Positions 18,169 through 27,066 of a stretch of 64,000 nt of DNA are shown here, in pieces. Source of the DNA: Planctomycetota bacterium (GTDB lineage Bacteria > Planctomycetota > UBA1135 > GCA-002686595); NCBI GenBank assembly GCA_016779225.1, contig JADHNZ010000002.1, positions 44,973 through 108,972 on the forward strand, read 5' to 3'. Position numbers and translations under genes: made by a program. How positions within the stretch are numbered: position 1 is the stretch's first letter; each line of letters starts with the position of its first letter. The notes under the pieces are model-generated. The model saw only the letters and a list, made by a program, of their open reading frames with translations, was not told the DNA's origin and searched no databases.

Positions 18169-20502
18169 TCAGCGCCAGGGCTGGCAGCGCTCGCAGGCGC
18201 AGTCGGGATCGATCAGGGCCTCACCCGTCGAGGCCTGCCCCGTGGCGTACCCCAGGGCCGCCAGCTGCTCCTCGAGCTCCGGCGTCATGTTCATCTGCGT
18301 GCCCAGGCCCTCGGTGGGGGCGGCGAGCAGCCACTCCACGAGGCGCGTCCTCAGGAGGCGCGCGCGCTCGGTCTCGCGCTCGGCCAGGTTCGTCGAGCAC
18401 GAGGGGTCAGCCTCGAGGTCGTAGAGCTCGACCGCGTGCCGCCACTTCCACTCCTCGAGGGACCACTCCTTGTGGTCACGCAGCTGGAGGATCAGGTGCC
18501 AGCGCCCCGCGTTGATCGCCGCAGACATCTCGTGTGCCGCAAGCAGGAAGCGTGGCGCACCGTCCGGCGCGTCCACGAGCGCACGCAGGTCCTGCCCGGG
18601 GAAGCCTGCGGCCCCCGCGCCGGCCGCTGCCAGGAGCGTGTGGGCCACGTCGTACTGGCGCGAGGGCCCGTCGACGACCACGCCCGCGGGGACCCCCGGG
18701 CCGGCCAGCAGCAGCGGCACATGAATGGAGGCCGGGTACAGCTCGGCGTGGTCGAACCACACGCCGTTGTCGCCGAAGCACTCGCCGTGGTCGGCGGTGA
18801 AGGCCACCAGGGCCTCCTTCATGCGCGGCCAGCCGAGGACCTGCCCCATGGTCGCGTCCACATAGTCGACCCCCGCGCGATACTCGGCGCGGGCGAACTC
18901 AGGGTCGCGGAGGGCGGCGAGGCGCGGCGGCGGCTCGATGGCCTCGGGGTAGCCCAGGGGAGTGTCCGGGCTGAAGGGGTCCACCTCCGAGTCCCAGTAG
19001 CGTCCGGCGAAGGGAGCGGGGGGCTGGTAGGGCGAGTGGGCATCGAAGAGGTGCAGCCACACGAACAGCGGCTCGCCCTCGGCATCGGCGATCCAGCGCT
19101 CGAGCGTGTCCGCGGCGATCCCCCCGGCGCGCTGGTCGTAGCGCGGGGCGTCTAGGCGGTCGAACCCCTGCCCGAGCCCGCTCTCGCTGTCCTGCAGGTG
19201 GAACGCGCTCGTCGCCGCGTAGCAGCGGAAGCCGGCGTCGCGGAAGCGCTCGGCCAGGGTCTCCGCCTGGGCGGTCAGCGGCGAGTGGTTGTTGACGATG
19301 CGCGTCTCCCGAGGCGTGAGCCCAGTCATCAGGCACACATGGCTGGGGTTGGTCACATTGGTGGCCGTGAACGCGTTCTGGAAGCGGATGCCTCGCGCTC
19401 CCAGGGCGTCGAGGTGCGGCGTCCGCACCAGCGGCCCGCCCAGGTGATCCGCGCGGTGGGTGTCACTCGTGACCAGCAGCACGGTGGGGGCCTCGGTCCC
19501 CGGCACCGAGAGGGTCGGCTCGGCCACGAACGCCCAGCCGGCGCTGTCCGCGTCCGGATGGATCAGCATCCGGAACTCGATGTCCACCTCCTCACCCGCC
19601 CACGGGGCGAGGTCCAGCTCGTGCTCGTGCCAGCTCGAGGGCGCCGACATGCGGTTCTCGAGCTGGTGGCGATCGATGTGCCGGTCCCGCTCGGGGACGA
19701 TCACATGGACGGCCACCTGGGGGACCTGGTCCGGACGCCGCAGGCGGTGGATCAGGGCCAGGGAGTAGCGCAGGCGCGCGCCCTCGGGCACGCGCACGCG
19801 CGTGGAGAGGGGCGCCTCGGAGGAGAGGGTCCAGCCCGCGCGGGCCTCCGTGCCGATGGCCATCATCGCGGCCCCCCCGTCGTTCGGCGGCGCAAAGCTC
19901 CGCAGGGGCAGATGCGCCAGGGTGATGCCCGCGATGGCCACCAGGTTGGTGTTCCCGTAGAGGTCCACGCGGATCGCATCGAAGGGCTCGCGCTGGCCGC
20001 GGGCCTCGGGCATGGCGCAGGAGATGGGCGCCGGACCCTCCACGCTGGACGGCAGCTCCATCCAGTCGCCGATGAGCACCTCCTTCTCGCCGCGGCACAG
20101 CACGACGCGCAGGCGCTCGGGGGCCGTGCCGAACGCGTCGGCGTGGACGATGACCGCGTTGAAGGAGCCGGGGTCCAGCTGCTCCTCGAAGCGGACGCTC
20201 AGGCCCTCCCCCCCGACGACGAACGCCGGGACACGGTTCTCCGGGAGGCGGTCCTCCGGGCTGTCCCCGCGCGGGATTGCCAGGTACTCGGCCTTGGTCG
20301 AGCCGGTGCCGCTCCAGCGTGGGTCCTCGGGCGACGGGGTGAAGTCCTCCACCTGGCGCGCCTCCTCAGGGAGGGGGTCCACCAGGGGCGCGAGCTCGAG
20401 GCGCTGGACATAGCCCCGGCCCTCGACGCGGCGCACGGGCTCGCTCCCGCCCCCGCAGGCGGCGGGGAGCAGGGCCAGGAGGACGGTGAGGGCGCGTCTC
20501 AT
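18169..20502 (-). CDS. Sulfatase-like (alkaline phosphatase superfamily) lipoprotein, copy 1
   Basis: The 777-residue protein has a lipoprotein signal (lipobox PAAC). Residues about 20-340 are a beta-rich region of unknown fold. The catalytic domain begins near residue 345 with VLLVTSDTHRADHLG, a metal-binding block. At the nucleophile site it reads T384-N-P-S-H where true sulfatases have C/S-x-P-S-R, so no formylglycine can form and Thr would be the nucleophile. FTADHGE supplies the second metal site. Near the C-terminus an ELYDLEADP block and an ALGYATG end are typical of this subfamily. The reaction may be phosphoester or phosphonate cleavage, not sulfate release. It lies 23 bases after a paralogue in the same direction. 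A longer frame runs to 21600 but overlaps that paralogue. Confidence 0.8.
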   Translation of the reverse strand: MRRALTVLLALLPAACGGGSEPVRRVEGRGYVQRLELAPLVDPLPEEARQVEDFTPSPEDPRWSGTGSTKAEYLAIPRGDSPEDRLPENRVPAFVVGGEGLSVRFEEQLDPGSFNAVIVHADAFGTAPERLRVVLCRGEKEVLIGDWMELPSSVEGPAPISCAMPEARGQREPFDAIRVDLYGNTNLVAIAGITLAHLPLRSFAPPNDGGAAMMAIGTEARAGWTLSSEAPLSTRVRVPEGARLRYSLALIHRLRRPDQVPQVAVHVIVPERDRHIDRHQLENRMSAPSSWHEHELDLAPWAGEEVDIEFRMLIHPDADSAGWAFVAEPTLSVPGTEAPTVLLVTSDTHRADHLGGPLVRTPHLDALGARGIRFQNAFTATNVTNPSHVCLMTGLTPRETRIVNNHSPLTAQAETLAERFRDAGFRCYAATSAFHLQDSESGLGQGFDRLDAPRYDQRAGGIAADTLERWIADAEGEPLFVWLHLFDAHSPYQPPAPFAGRYWDSEVDPFSPDTPLGYPEAIEPPPRLAALRDPEFARAEYRAGVDYVDATMGQVLGWPRMKEALVAFTADHGECFGDNGVWFDHAELYPASIHVPLLLAGPGVPAGVVVDGPSRQYDVAHTLLAAAGAGAAGFPGQDLRALVDAPDGAPRFLLAAHEMSAAINAGRWHLILQLRDHKEWSLEEWKWRHAVELYDLEADPSCSTNLAERETERARLLRTRLVEWLLAAPTEGLGTQMNMTPELEEQLAALGYATGQASTGEALIDPDCACERCQPWR

Positions 20503-20525
20503 GGGGCGAACCAGGGTGCCCGATC

Positions 20526-22844
20526 TCAGCGGGGGCGGTCCAGCAGCAGGGCGGCGTTCCAGGTCGGGTCGACCCAGGGGGCCTCCTCGCTGCGGTCGGC
20601 CTCGCCGGTCGCATAGCCCAAGGCGGCGAGCTCGGCGAGGTCCGTGTCCGAGGCGGCACGCTCGCGTGCGAGCGGGGCGTGGTCGCGCGCCCGCAGGCGC
20701 GCCAGCAGATCGTCGAGCATGGCCCGGGCGCGGTCGGGTTCGCGCGCCTCGAGGCCCTCCATGCACAGGGGGTCGGCCTCCAGGTCGAACAGCCCCACCC
20801 GGCCGGCGGGGGCAGGCCGCAGGAGCGGGAGGCCCTGGTCGCGCAGCTGGAGCACGAGGTGCCAGCGGCCCTCGGTCAGGCTCGCCGAGAAGCCGTGGGC
20901 GGACAGGGCCAGGACGGGCTCTGCGGGCTGCTCCGGCTCGGCTTCGAGGTGGCGCAGCAGGTTGCGGCCCGGATAGGCGGACGCGCCCAGCCCGCTGGCG
21001 TCGAGGAGCGTTCTGCCGAGGTCGAGCTGGCGCACCGTTCCGGGGACGCGAGCGCCCTGGGGGACTCCGGGGCCGGCCAGGAGCAGCGGGACCTGGAGGA
21101 CCCCGGCGGTGAGGGTGCGGTGGTCGAACCGAGCCCAGCCACCGTCCAGCTCCTCCCCGTGGTCCGCCGTGAAGGCCACGACCCCGCGCGCGACGCGAGG
21201 GTCGTCGAGCAGCGGGGCCAGGGCCTCGTCCAGCCAGGAGACCTCGCCCCGGTAGAGGGCGACCGGCCAACCCGGGTGGCGCAGGCCGGCCAGCCGCGGC
21301 GAGTAGGTGCCCGGGGCCCAGTCGAGCTCCGGCGCGCTGGGGTCGAAGGGGTCGACTGCCGGGTCCCAGTACGCGTCGGCCCAGGGCTTGGGGGGCTCGT
21401 AGGGGTCGTGCGCGTCGAAGAGGTGCAGCCAGAGGAAGACCGGCCTTCCCGCAGCCTCCGCCAGCAGGGCGCGGGCCTCTCCGATGGGCAGGTCCGCGCG
21501 CGGGGGCGGCGCGACCGGGGCCCACACGCGGTCGAAGCCCTGGGTCACATGGGTCCCCTGGGGACCGAGGTGGCGCACGCTGACTACGGCGATCGTCCAC
21601 CAGCCGGCCTCCTGGTAGGCCTCACCCAGCGTGCGCGCCTCCTCGAGGAGCCGCCCGGTGTTGCTGGTCAGACGGCTGTCCCGCGGGTGCACGCCGGTGA
21701 GCAGCGCCGCGTGCGAGGGAGAGGTCACATTGGTCGAGGCGAAGGCCTGCTCGAAGAGCACGCCGCGGTCGGCCAGGCGGTCCAGCTGCGGCGTCCGCAC
21801 GGGTGCCGGCCGCGCCGCGCGGCCCAGGTGGTCCGCACGGTGCGTGTCCGAGGTCACGAGCAGCGCGGTGGCGGGGGGGCCTGCCTGATCTCGTACGAGG
21901 GCGAGGCCCGCGAGGGCGCAGGCCGCGGGCGCGCTGCCGTCGGCGAGCAGCTCGATGCGCACCGTGGCCTGCTCGCCGGCGAGGTCAGCGAGGTCGAGGC
22001 TCTGCTCCACCCAGCCGGTCAGCTCGGTGGTCGCGTCGGGGAGGGGGAGCTCGAGGACCTTGCCGCTCTCCGCTCCCTCTGCGGTGACCTCGACCCGCAC
22101 GCGCGCGCTCCGGCCCGCCATGCGTGTCTCGGTGGTGAGTCCAGCGGACACCAGCAGGCGAGCGCCCTCCGGAAGCGCGGGCAGCGCGCAGGCGACCGGG
22201 ACGCCGAGGGGCAGGCCCCAGCCGTGTCGCGCGTCCGTGTCGATGGCGATCGCCCCCCCGGGCCCGCCGAGGAGGGGCAGAGCCGCAGCGGGCGGCCGGT
22301 CCCAGAGCTCGAGCAGCTCAAGGTCGACGGGTCCGCCCTCGATGACACCCTCGAGGCCGTGGAGCGCGCCACGGCCCGGAAGGAGCGGCGCGTCCATGAC
22401 GAACAGGACCTGACCGCTCTCGAGGGGCGTGCGTGCGGGCACGGGCAGGGGCACGGGCTGGCCCTCGCCGTCGCGCGAGGCCAGGCGCAGCCGCGCGGGA
22501 CGCGCGCCAGCGGGCTGTTGCGTGACGACCACGATCCTGTTGGTCCCCGGGTGCAGGGCCTCATCGAGGACGAAGCGCCCGCCCGCGGCGGTGGGGAACC
22601 GCAGGGCGCCGTCCTCGGCGCGCGGCTCGGCCTCGCCCGTGCTGGACGCGGCCCAGGCGGAGGGGTCGGTCGGCGCGCGGTGGACGGCGAGGCGGCGCGC
22701 CTCCGGCAGCTGCACCGCGCCGAGCGGGCGCGGGACGAGGCGCACGACCGGCGGCTGCGCGCTCGCGTCCCCGCCGCCGCAGGCGGGGGCCAAGAGCAGC
22801 GCCAGGGCTGCGAGGAGCCGGTGGTGGGGCTTGGGGCGTCGCAC
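20526..22844 (-). CDS. Sulfatase-like (alkaline phosphatase superfamily) lipoprotein, copy 2
   Basis: The 772-residue protein is a diverged tandem paralogue of the next gene downstream. It has a signal peptide with lipobox LAPAC, an N-terminal beta-rich region of about 320 residues, and a catalytic domain with LLVTSDTHRADHLG, the nucleophile-site motif T374-S-P-S-H, LWLHLFDAHDPYEPP and FTADHGEE. As in copy 1, Thr replaces the Cys or Ser that becomes formylglycine in sulfatases. The C-terminus has the same FDLEADP and ALGYATGEA blocks. On the minus strand a TAGACT box lies 14 bp before the ATG. This gene probably leads a two-gene operon. Confidence 0.8.
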   Translation of the reverse strand: MRRPKPHHRLLAALALLLAPACGGGDASAQPPVVRLVPRPLGAVQLPEARRLAVHRAPTDPSAWAASSTGEAEPRAEDGALRFPTAAGGRFVLDEALHPGTNRIVVVTQQPAGARPARLRLASRDGEGQPVPLPVPARTPLESGQVLFVMDAPLLPGRGALHGLEGVIEGGPVDLELLELWDRPPAAALPLLGGPGGAIAIDTDARHGWGLPLGVPVACALPALPEGARLLVSAGLTTETRMAGRSARVRVEVTAEGAESGKVLELPLPDATTELTGWVEQSLDLADLAGEQATVRIELLADGSAPAACALAGLALVRDQAGPPATALLVTSDTHRADHLGRAARPAPVRTPQLDRLADRGVLFEQAFASTNVTSPSHAALLTGVHPRDSRLTSNTGRLLEEARTLGEAYQEAGWWTIAVVSVRHLGPQGTHVTQGFDRVWAPVAPPPRADLPIGEARALLAEAAGRPVFLWLHLFDAHDPYEPPKPWADAYWDPAVDPFDPSAPELDWAPGTYSPRLAGLRHPGWPVALYRGEVSWLDEALAPLLDDPRVARGVVAFTADHGEELDGGWARFDHRTLTAGVLQVPLLLAGPGVPQGARVPGTVRQLDLGRTLLDASGLGASAYPGRNLLRHLEAEPEQPAEPVLALSAHGFSASLTEGRWHLVLQLRDQGLPLLRPAPAGRVGLFDLEADPLCMEGLEAREPDRARAMLDDLLARLRARDHAPLARERAASDTDLAELAALGYATGEADRSEEAPWVDPTWNAALLLDRPR

Positions 22845-22889
22845 GGGGCAGGGAGGGGAGTCTAGCCCCCTGGTCCCTGCCCTCGGGCC

Positions 22890-23483
22890 TCAATCCTCGT
22901 TCCGGACCGGCTGCGCAGGATCCCCTTCGGTCAGCCAGTCGGCGCGCGTGCGCAGGACCGCAGCGTCGAGATCCTGATCGGGTGCGGAGCCCGTGCGGAA
23001 CCCGGGGTGCGGACGGGCCTCGACCTCGAGCTCCCAGGAGCCGCTGCCCAGCCAGGCCGCGCAGACCCGCACCTGGAACGGCCCGACCCAGTCCACGAGG
23101 AACGAGGCGCTGTCGGAGCCCCAGTCGTCCGAGACCAGGACATAGGTCTGGAGCCCCTCGTCCCAGACGGCGAGGTCGAAGTCCGTGTCCGTGTCGTCCC
23201 CAACGCCATTCAGGTGCAGCCGGACCTCCATGGGGGCGAGCGCCTCGAAGCCCACATGGTCCTCGTTGTCGTTGAACAAGCCGACATGCCCCTCGATCCA
23301 CAGGAGGTCCCCCGGGGCGAGGGGGTCGAACACGGTGGTCTCCCAGGGCGTGTCGTTGGGCTCGACCTCCCCAAGGAGGGGGTAGCCGCCCGAGTGGCGG
23401 TCGTCTAACGGGGGGACGCAGGACGCTGTCGAGAGGAGAGCAGCGAGGAGGGTCAGGCGGGATGCGGCGTGCGAGGCGAGCAT
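22890..23483 (-). CDS. Small PPC-like lipoprotein
   Basis: The 197-residue protein has a lipoprotein signal with lipobox STASC (Cys about 22). The mature part begins with the EVEPNDTPWE motif that opens bacterial pre-peptidase C-terminal (PPC) domains, followed by a beta-sandwich pattern (LNGVGDDTDTDFDLAVWD, FQVRVCAAW, WELEVEA). PPC domains are accessory, often in secreted enzymes; here the domain stands alone on a lipid anchor. The start at 23483 is supported by a good Shine-Dalgarno AAGGAG at 23489-23494, 5 bases upstream, which is rare in this window. The gene precedes the sulfatase-like pair in the same direction but is separated by its own spacing of 45 bases. Confidence 0.75.
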   Translation of the reverse strand: MLASHAASRLTLLAALLSTASCVPPLDDRHSGGYPLLGEVEPNDTPWETTVFDPLAPGDLLWIEGHVGLFNDNEDHVGFEALAPMEVRLHLNGVGDDTDTDFDLAVWDEGLQTYVLVSDDWGSDSASFLVDWVGPFQVRVCAAWLGSGSWELEVEARPHPGFRTGSAPDQDLDAAVLRTRADWLTEGDPAQPVRNED

Positions 23484-23810
23484 GGTGGACTCCTTGGGGA
23501 GAGGTGCTGAGGGAAGCGCAGGGGGCCGGCCTCCCGACCGGGGGCACGAGCGGGGGCCGGCGCCTCCTGCACCGGGTGAAGGACAAGCGCCGTGCCAACC
23601 GGCGCGCCGCGGGCTCCGGGGCCGCGTGCCGGGGGCGTGTGCTCTCCCGGGGACACGGCCTGCACCCCTCGAGGGACGCGCGAGGGCGGGGGACGGGCGC
23701 GGGCTGGGGAGCCGGACCTGCTGGGGCCTTGGGGCCGTCCCCGCGCGCAGGCCAGGGCCGGAGTGCCCGCGCTCTGGACTCCGGGAGCCGGAAAGGCCCA
23801 CCATGAGTCC
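23484..23810. other. Intergenic region between divergent genes
   Basis: The region separates the PPC-like lipoprotein (minus) from the symporter pair (plus). Apart from the AAGGAG site for the lipoprotein and a GGAAAGG about 14-20 bases before the GTG of the small symporter partner, I see no convincing promoter, repeat or gene. Open frames here are GC artefacts. Confidence 0.5.
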
Positions 23811-24029
23811 GTGCCGCGGCTCCGCCTCCTCGTCGCCTGGTCCGTGCCCAGCGCGCTGCTGGTGGTCCACCAGGTGGCCGCACCCCGCGGCGGAGAGCTG
23901 TGGCTTGGGCTCCCCGAGGAGTGGTGGCTGCGCCTCGGCTGGTGCGCCGCGGCATGGGTCTACCTGCTCTGGTTCGCGCGGGCCGTGTGGACCGGCAACG
24001 AGGCCGAGGGTGAGGGGGGCGAGGGATGA
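23811..24029 (+). CDS. Small two-helix membrane protein, DUF3311-like symporter partner
   Basis: The 72-residue protein starts at a GTG. It has two hydrophobic segments, about residues 5-24 and 41-60, separated by a short polar loop (PRGGELWLGLPEEWW), and an acidic Gly/Glu tail. Size, topology and position immediately before a sodium:solute symporter match the DUF3311-type small partners seen beside SSS transporters. Its stop overlaps the symporter start by ATGA (24026-24029), so the two are co-translated. An ATG at 23803 is out of frame. It probably assists assembly or activity of the transporter; that is inference from the pairing. Confidence 0.65.
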   Translation: MPRLRLLVAWSVPSALLVVHQVAAPRGGELWLGLPEEWWLRLGWCAAAWVYLLWFARAVWTGNEAEGEGGEG

Positions 24030-25498
24030 CGCCCGCGCTCCTCGTCCTGGCCGTCTATGCCGTGGCCGTCCTCGCGCTCGGGTGGCTCGCCGCGCGGCGG
24101 GCGAGCGCCTCGCCCGAGGACTACTTCCTGGCGGGCTCCGGCCTCGGGACCGTGGTGCTCTTCATGGCCCTCTTCGGGACCAACTGCACGCCCTTCGTGC
24201 TGGTCGGCATCCCCGGCCGGGCCTACCACGACGGGGCCGCGGTGTTCGGCCTGAATGTCCCGGTCGTCGCGCTTGGCATCCCGCTCTCCTTCTGGGCAGT
24301 CGGCGTGCCCGCGCGGCGCCTGGCCCGTCGCCTGGGGGCCCTGACCCCCGCGGAGCTCTACGCGCGACACCTCGGGAGCCGGCCCCTTGGGCTGCTGCTG
24401 TTCGCGGTGTTCACCCTCTACACCCTGCCCTACATGGCCACGGCCGTGGAGGGCGCCGCGCGCAGCCTGGTCGCCGCGCTGGACCTCGCGCCGGAGAGTG
24501 CGCCCCTCGCCGGCGGCGCCGTGCTCGCGCTGGCGGTGGGCTACACCTCGCTCGGCGGCATGCGCGCAACGGCCTGGACCAATGTGCTGCAGGGCGCGCT
24601 GTTCCTCGGGTTCATGGTCGCTCTGGCGGTGATCCTGCCGGGCAGGCTCGGCGGCCTCGGGGAGGTCTTCCGGACCCTCCGGGAGGAGGCCGGCCCGGCC
24701 TACTTCGAGCGCCCCGAGACGGGCCTCTACTCGGGCGGGGCCCTGGCCTCCTGGAGCCTCGTGATCAGCCTCACCGTGGTCGCGTTCCCACACATGCTGG
24801 TGCGCCTCGTGGCGGCGCGCAGCGAGGGAGCCCTGCGCCGCGTGTGCGTGCTCTATCCCCTGGCGCTGGTGGCCCTGTGGCTCCCGGCGGTCCTGCTCGG
24901 CCTCCTGGGGCGCGCGGCGTTTCCCGGCCTCGAGGGGCGCGCCTCGGACCAGGTGTTCACCCGTCTCGTGGAGGAGGTCGCGCCCGCCGGGCTGGGGGCG
25001 TTCGGCCTCGTGGCGGTCCTCGCGGCCGTCATGAGCACCCTCGATGCGCAGCTGCTGACCCTGGGCTCCATGCTCTCGCGGGATGTGCTCCCCGGGAGGC
25101 GCGACGCACGCGCCGAGGTGCGGGCGGGGCGGGCCTTCGCCCTGGTCGTGGCCGTGCTGGTGTTCCTGGTGTGGCGCCTCGCGCCGAGCTCGATCTTCGC
25201 CCAGGCGGCGGTGGCCTTCTCCGGCTATGTGACCCTGTTCCCGCTGCTCCTCCTCGGGGTGCGCTGGCGCCGGACCAGCGCGGCTGGCGCCCTGGCCGGC
25301 GTCGTGCTGGGCAACCTCGTGCTCTGGGTCGCGATGGGGCAGGCGGAGGGGCCCGCCCCGGCAGCCCTGACCCCGGTCTGGGCCGGACTCCTGCCCGCGG
25401 CCTGGGCCTTCCTCGCGGCCGCCCTCGCCACCGTGGTGGGCAGCCTCCTGCGGCCCGGCGCTGCGCGGCCCGAGGCCGCCCTTGCGAGGGGGGCCTGA
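24026..25498 (+). CDS. Sodium:solute symporter (SSS family)
   Basis: The 490-residue protein is nearly all hydrophobic helices, about 12-13 segments, in the LeuT-like SSS pattern. Typical early features are ALGWLAARRASASPEDYFLAG, FGTNCTPFVLVGIPG in the first core helices, and the unwound-helix region GYTSLGGMRATAWTNVLQG, the most characteristic SSS motif. These carriers couple sodium entry to uptake of sugars, amino acids, carboxylates or vitamins; the substrate cannot be told here. The partner gene upstream overlaps by four bases. The pair is likely one transport unit, in the manner of PanF with its small partner. Confidence 0.85.
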   Translation: MTPALLVLAVYAVAVLALGWLAARRASASPEDYFLAGSGLGTVVLFMALFGTNCTPFVLVGIPGRAYHDGAAVFGLNVPVVALGIPLSFWAVGVPARRLARRLGALTPAELYARHLGSRPLGLLLFAVFTLYTLPYMATAVEGAARSLVAALDLAPESAPLAGGAVLALAVGYTSLGGMRATAWTNVLQGALFLGFMVALAVILPGRLGGLGEVFRTLREEAGPAYFERPETGLYSGGALASWSLVISLTVVAFPHMLVRLVAARSEGALRRVCVLYPLALVALWLPAVLLGLLGRAAFPGLEGRASDQVFTRLVEEVAPAGLGAFGLVAVLAAVMSTLDAQLLTLGSMLSRDVLPGRRDARAEVRAGRAFALVVAVLVFLVWRLAPSSIFAQAAVAFSGYVTLFPLLLLGVRWRRTSAAGALAGVVLGNLVLWVAMGQAEGPAPAALTPVWAGLLPAAWAFLAAALATVVGSLLRPGAARPEAALARGA

Positions 25499-25626
25499 GC
25501 GCCGCGGTGCGCGCCCTCTCCTCTGTCCCGGAGGGGGAGGTCCGAGAGAGGGAACCCCACCGGCCGGTGGCGCCCGTCTGGCATCATGGGGGACTCGCGG
25601 GGCGTGCCCCCGAGCCGCCAGGGCCC

Positions 25627-27066
25627 ATGACGACCACACGCCACACCTCCGAGCGCTCCGGGGACGCAGAGGCGCCGCGCCTGTGCGTGGTCACCTTCGG
25701 CTGCCAGATGAACCAGTACGACTCGTCGCTGGTGGAGGGCAAGTTCCGCAAGCAGGGCTACGCCACCACCGACCGGGTGGAGGACGCCGATGTGGTCCTC
25801 TTCAACACCTGCAGCGTGCGTGACCACGCCGAGGAGCGCACCTGGAGCTGGGTGGGCGAGCTCAAGAAGCTCAAGCAGGACAACCCCGAGCTCGTGATCG
25901 GGCTCATGGGCTGCATGGCCCAGCGGGTCGAGGAGGAGGCGTTCAAGCGGGCCGCCCATGTGGACCTGGTCGCGGGCACGCGGCAGTTCCACCACCTGCC
26001 GCGCATGGTGGAGGAGGTGCGTGAGCGTCGCGACGAGCCCGGCCGGCGCCTGGAGGACCAGCGCGTGGCCTACACGGACATGGCCTCCGAGGTTGCCTTT
26101 GACCGGGCCGGCGAGGAGTGGTCGGGCGGCATGCACGCCTACCTCGCCGTGATGCGTGGCTGCGACCTGTCCTGCACCTACTGCGTCGTGCCGCACACCC
26201 GGGGCGGCGTGCAGAGCCGGCCCATCGCGGACCTCGTGGCCGAGGCCCGCTGGTATGCGGAGCAGGGCGTGAAGGTGCTCACCCTGCTCGGCCAGACCGT
26301 GAACAGCTACGGCGAGGACTTCCCCGCCCCGAGCGCCGGCGAGGCTCGCGGCACGGGGCGCCAGGGTCGTCCGGGCCTGGGCGACCTGCTGCGGGCCCTG
26401 CAGGAGGTCGAGGGCCTCGAGCGCATCCGCCTCATCACGCTGCACCCCTCCTACGCGACCCGCGCCCTGGCGGAGGCCATCCGCGACTGCGACAAGGTCG
26501 ACCGGTTCCTGCCCCTCCCGGCCCAGGCGGGCTCGGATCCGGTGCTCAAGCGCATGAAGCGTGGGTACACGCTCGACCTGTATCGCCGGCGGGCAGACAC
26601 GCTGCGCGAGGTGGTGCCCGACCTCGAGCTGGGCAGCGACTGGATCGTGGGCTTCTGTGGCGAGACGGACGAGGACTTCGCGGGCTCGCAGGGCTTCCTC
26701 GAGGAGCAGGGCTTCGTCGTCAACTACATCTTCAAGTACGACGAGCGGCCCGGCACGAAGGCCGTGGGCTACCCCGACGACATCGAGGTCGCCGTCAAGA
26801 AGGAGCGGCACCGCATGCTCATGGAGACCGCCGAGCGCGTCCAGCGCGCGCGCTTCGAGGGCTGGCGCGGCCGGACGGAGCGCGTGTTCGTCGAGTCGGT
26901 GTCCACGCGCGACGCATCGATCGTCCTGGGGCGCAGCGTGCACGGCCTGCCCGTCTCCCTGCCCGGCGACGCCTCCTTCGTGGGGACCTACCGCGCGGTG
27001 ATGCTGGACGAGTGCACGGCCTACGGGCTCTCCGGGCGGGTCGCGGAGGCGCCGGCGGGGGCGTGA
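25627..27066 (+). CDS. miaB: tRNA-2-methylthio-N6-isopentenyladenosine synthase MiaB
   Basis: The 479-residue radical SAM enzyme adds the 2-methylthio group to i6A37 in tRNAs reading U-starting codons. The three auxiliary-cluster Cys are C26 (TFGCQMNQYDS), C62 (NTCSVRDHAEE) and C96 (MGCMAQR). The radical SAM cluster is C179xxxC183xxC186 in RGCDLSCTYCVVPHTRG. A C-terminal TRAM domain starts near residue 410. The order and length match MiaB, not RimO or MtaB. The ATG at 25627 follows a CATCAT box at 25582. The stop overlaps the next gene by GTGA. tRNA-Leu(UAA), a likely client, lies 34 kb away in the same window. Confidence 0.95.
   Translation: MTTTRHTSERSGDAEAPRLCVVTFGCQMNQYDSSLVEGKFRKQGYATTDRVEDADVVLFNTCSVRDHAEERTWSWVGELKKLKQDNPELVIGLMGCMAQRVEEEAFKRAAHVDLVAGTRQFHHLPRMVEEVRERRDEPGRRLEDQRVAYTDMASEVAFDRAGEEWSGGMHAYLAVMRGCDLSCTYCVVPHTRGGVQSRPIADLVAEARWYAEQGVKVLTLLGQTVNSYGEDFPAPSAGEARGTGRQGRPGLGDLLRALQEVEGLERIRLITLHPSYATRALAEAIRDCDKVDRFLPLPAQAGSDPVLKRMKRGYTLDLYRRRADTLREVVPDLELGSDWIVGFCGETDEDFAGSQGFLEEQGFVVNYIFKYDERPGTKAVGYPDDIEVAVKKERHRMLMETAERVQRARFEGWRGRTERVFVESVSTRDASIVLGRSVHGLPVSLPGDASFVGTYRAVMLDECTAYGLSGRVAEAPAGA

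Noticed and set aside
20503..21600. In-frame extension of the first sulfatase-like gene to a 1143-codon ORF
   Set aside because: It overlaps the paralogous gene in another frame, is Arg/Pro/Gly-rich without folds, and the signal peptide begins at 20502.
23482..25626. Apparent 1194-codon ORF joining the region before miaB to MiaB
   Set aside because: The first 715 codons are a shadow of the symporter genes in another frame; MiaB has a normal start at 25627.
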